NCBI RefSeq assembly: GCF_002259755.1
Contig: NZ_MWWY01000021.1
Location: forward strand, 90,096 to 154,095
Direction: 5' to 3'
Source: Bifidobacterium hapali
GTDB taxonomy: Bacteria; Actinomycetota; Actinomycetes; Actinomycetales; Bifidobacteriaceae
Length of the DNA: 64,000 bases
Part shown: positions 63,436-64,000 of the stretch, piece by piece
How positions within the stretch are numbered: the stretch's first letter is position 1
How the letters are laid out: the number at the start of each line of letters is the position of its first letter
Notes under the pieces: model-generated
The model's database searches: none
Told to the model about the DNA's origin: nothing
The model's input: the letters and a program-made list of their open reading frames with translations, nothing else
Translations under genes and position numbers: made by a program

Positions 63436-63551
63436 AGCGGCGGTGTGCTACTCTCCCACACCCTAGCGAGTGCAGTACCATTGCCGTGCCAAGTCTTAGC
63501 TTCCGGGTTCGGAATGTTACCGGGCGTTTCCCCTGGGCTATGACCGCCGCA
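63436..63551 (-). rRNA. rrf: 5S ribosomal RNA
   Basis: The minus strand reads GCGGCGGTCATAGCCCAGGG, then AACGCCCGGTAACATTCCGA and ends GGGTGTGGGAGAGTAGCACA CCGCCGC, with pairing termini GCGGCGGT/ACCGCCGC. Length of about 116 bases is normal. Ends may be off by one or two bases. Confidence 0.93.
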
Positions 63552-63721
63552 AATCTTCAATTAATACAGTCAGAAAAATCATGTTTTTTTCTGCTGGTCT
63601 TGTGATGGTTTGGGGACCGGATAGTAGACGCGATTCATCGTTTTCGTGATAGTTACTGCTCCTTGTTGGAGTTAGTTTGTAGCATAGTTGGATACTTGTC
63701 CAACCCAATGTTATGGGTTGA
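63552..63721 (-). other. Spacer between 23S and 5S rRNA
   Basis: AT-rich spacer with GTTGGATACTTGTCCAAC (about 63688-63705) and the CAACCCAATGTTATGGGTTG hairpin, which probably form processing stems for the 23S end. No tRNA here. Confidence 0.7.

Positions 63722-64000
<279 letters not shown>

Overview
This 64 kb window looks like the chromosome of a bifidobacterium or a close Bifidobacteriaceae relative. The evidence is an actinobacterial gene order (rpoZ-metK-priA-fmt and ffh-rpsP-khpA-rimM-trmD), an ARC/Mpa-type ATPase, a GlnR-type regulator, a PriA with a degraded helicase motif, four-cysteine L28, and intergenic GGCTCCCC hairpin modules of the kind common in bifidobacteria. GC content is moderate (low-to-mid 50s by eye), so I do not name a species. 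Nearly everything is housekeeping. There is no prophage, CRISPR array, plasmid gene or intact transposase.

Layout. 1-2.3 kb: end of a VWA-domain operon and a TetR regulator. 2.4-6.6 kb: MscS channel, then ddl, gpsA and plsC on the minus strand. 6.6-8.5 kb: an AAA+ ATPase with a C-terminal nuclease-like domain, lying between two direct copies of a 163-bp miniature inverted-repeat element. 8.5-10.6 kb: a TetR/MFS efflux pair sharing one operator. 10.7-15.4 kb: murA, a frameshifted mntP behind a structured leader, a membrane protein, glnR and nth. 15.5-26 kb: a solute-binding protein, ffh, a phosphodiesterase-like enzyme, rpsP-khpA-rimM, a heterodimeric ABC exporter and trmD. 26-30.5 kb, minus strand: nitroreductase, rsmD, recG and rpmB. 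30.7-34.5 kb: a PfkB-like protein, a UMF1 transporter, the third 163-bp element, a VOC protein and a methyltransferase. 34.8-37 kb: five tRNA genes around a lipase-like protein. 37.1-41.8 kb: an ABC-2 transporter and a 14-helix MFS pump. 42.3-49.3 kb: ettA, map, a DUF308 membrane protein, pepO and ssb. 49.6-63.1 kb: proS, arc, dedA, serB, fmt, a HAD phosphatase, priA, cfa, metK, rpoZ and an SDR. The window ends in 5S and 23S rRNA on the minus strand.

The least ordinary content is between genes. A 163-bp MITE-like family has three equal-length copies, two of them bracketing the low-GC ATPase gene, which has its own 37-bp palindromic promoter site. A family of about 50-70-bp palindromes sits at gene ends, usually in pairs. 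The first TetR has an operator (TAGACA-N3-TGTCTA) that recurs 44 kb away between the DUF308 gene and pepO. A repeat module has inserted at the gpsA start, leaving a 55-bp duplicate of it. mntP carries a one-base homopolymer frameshift. proS has a GC-rich internal patch. Two perfect DnaA boxes lie upstream of ssb.
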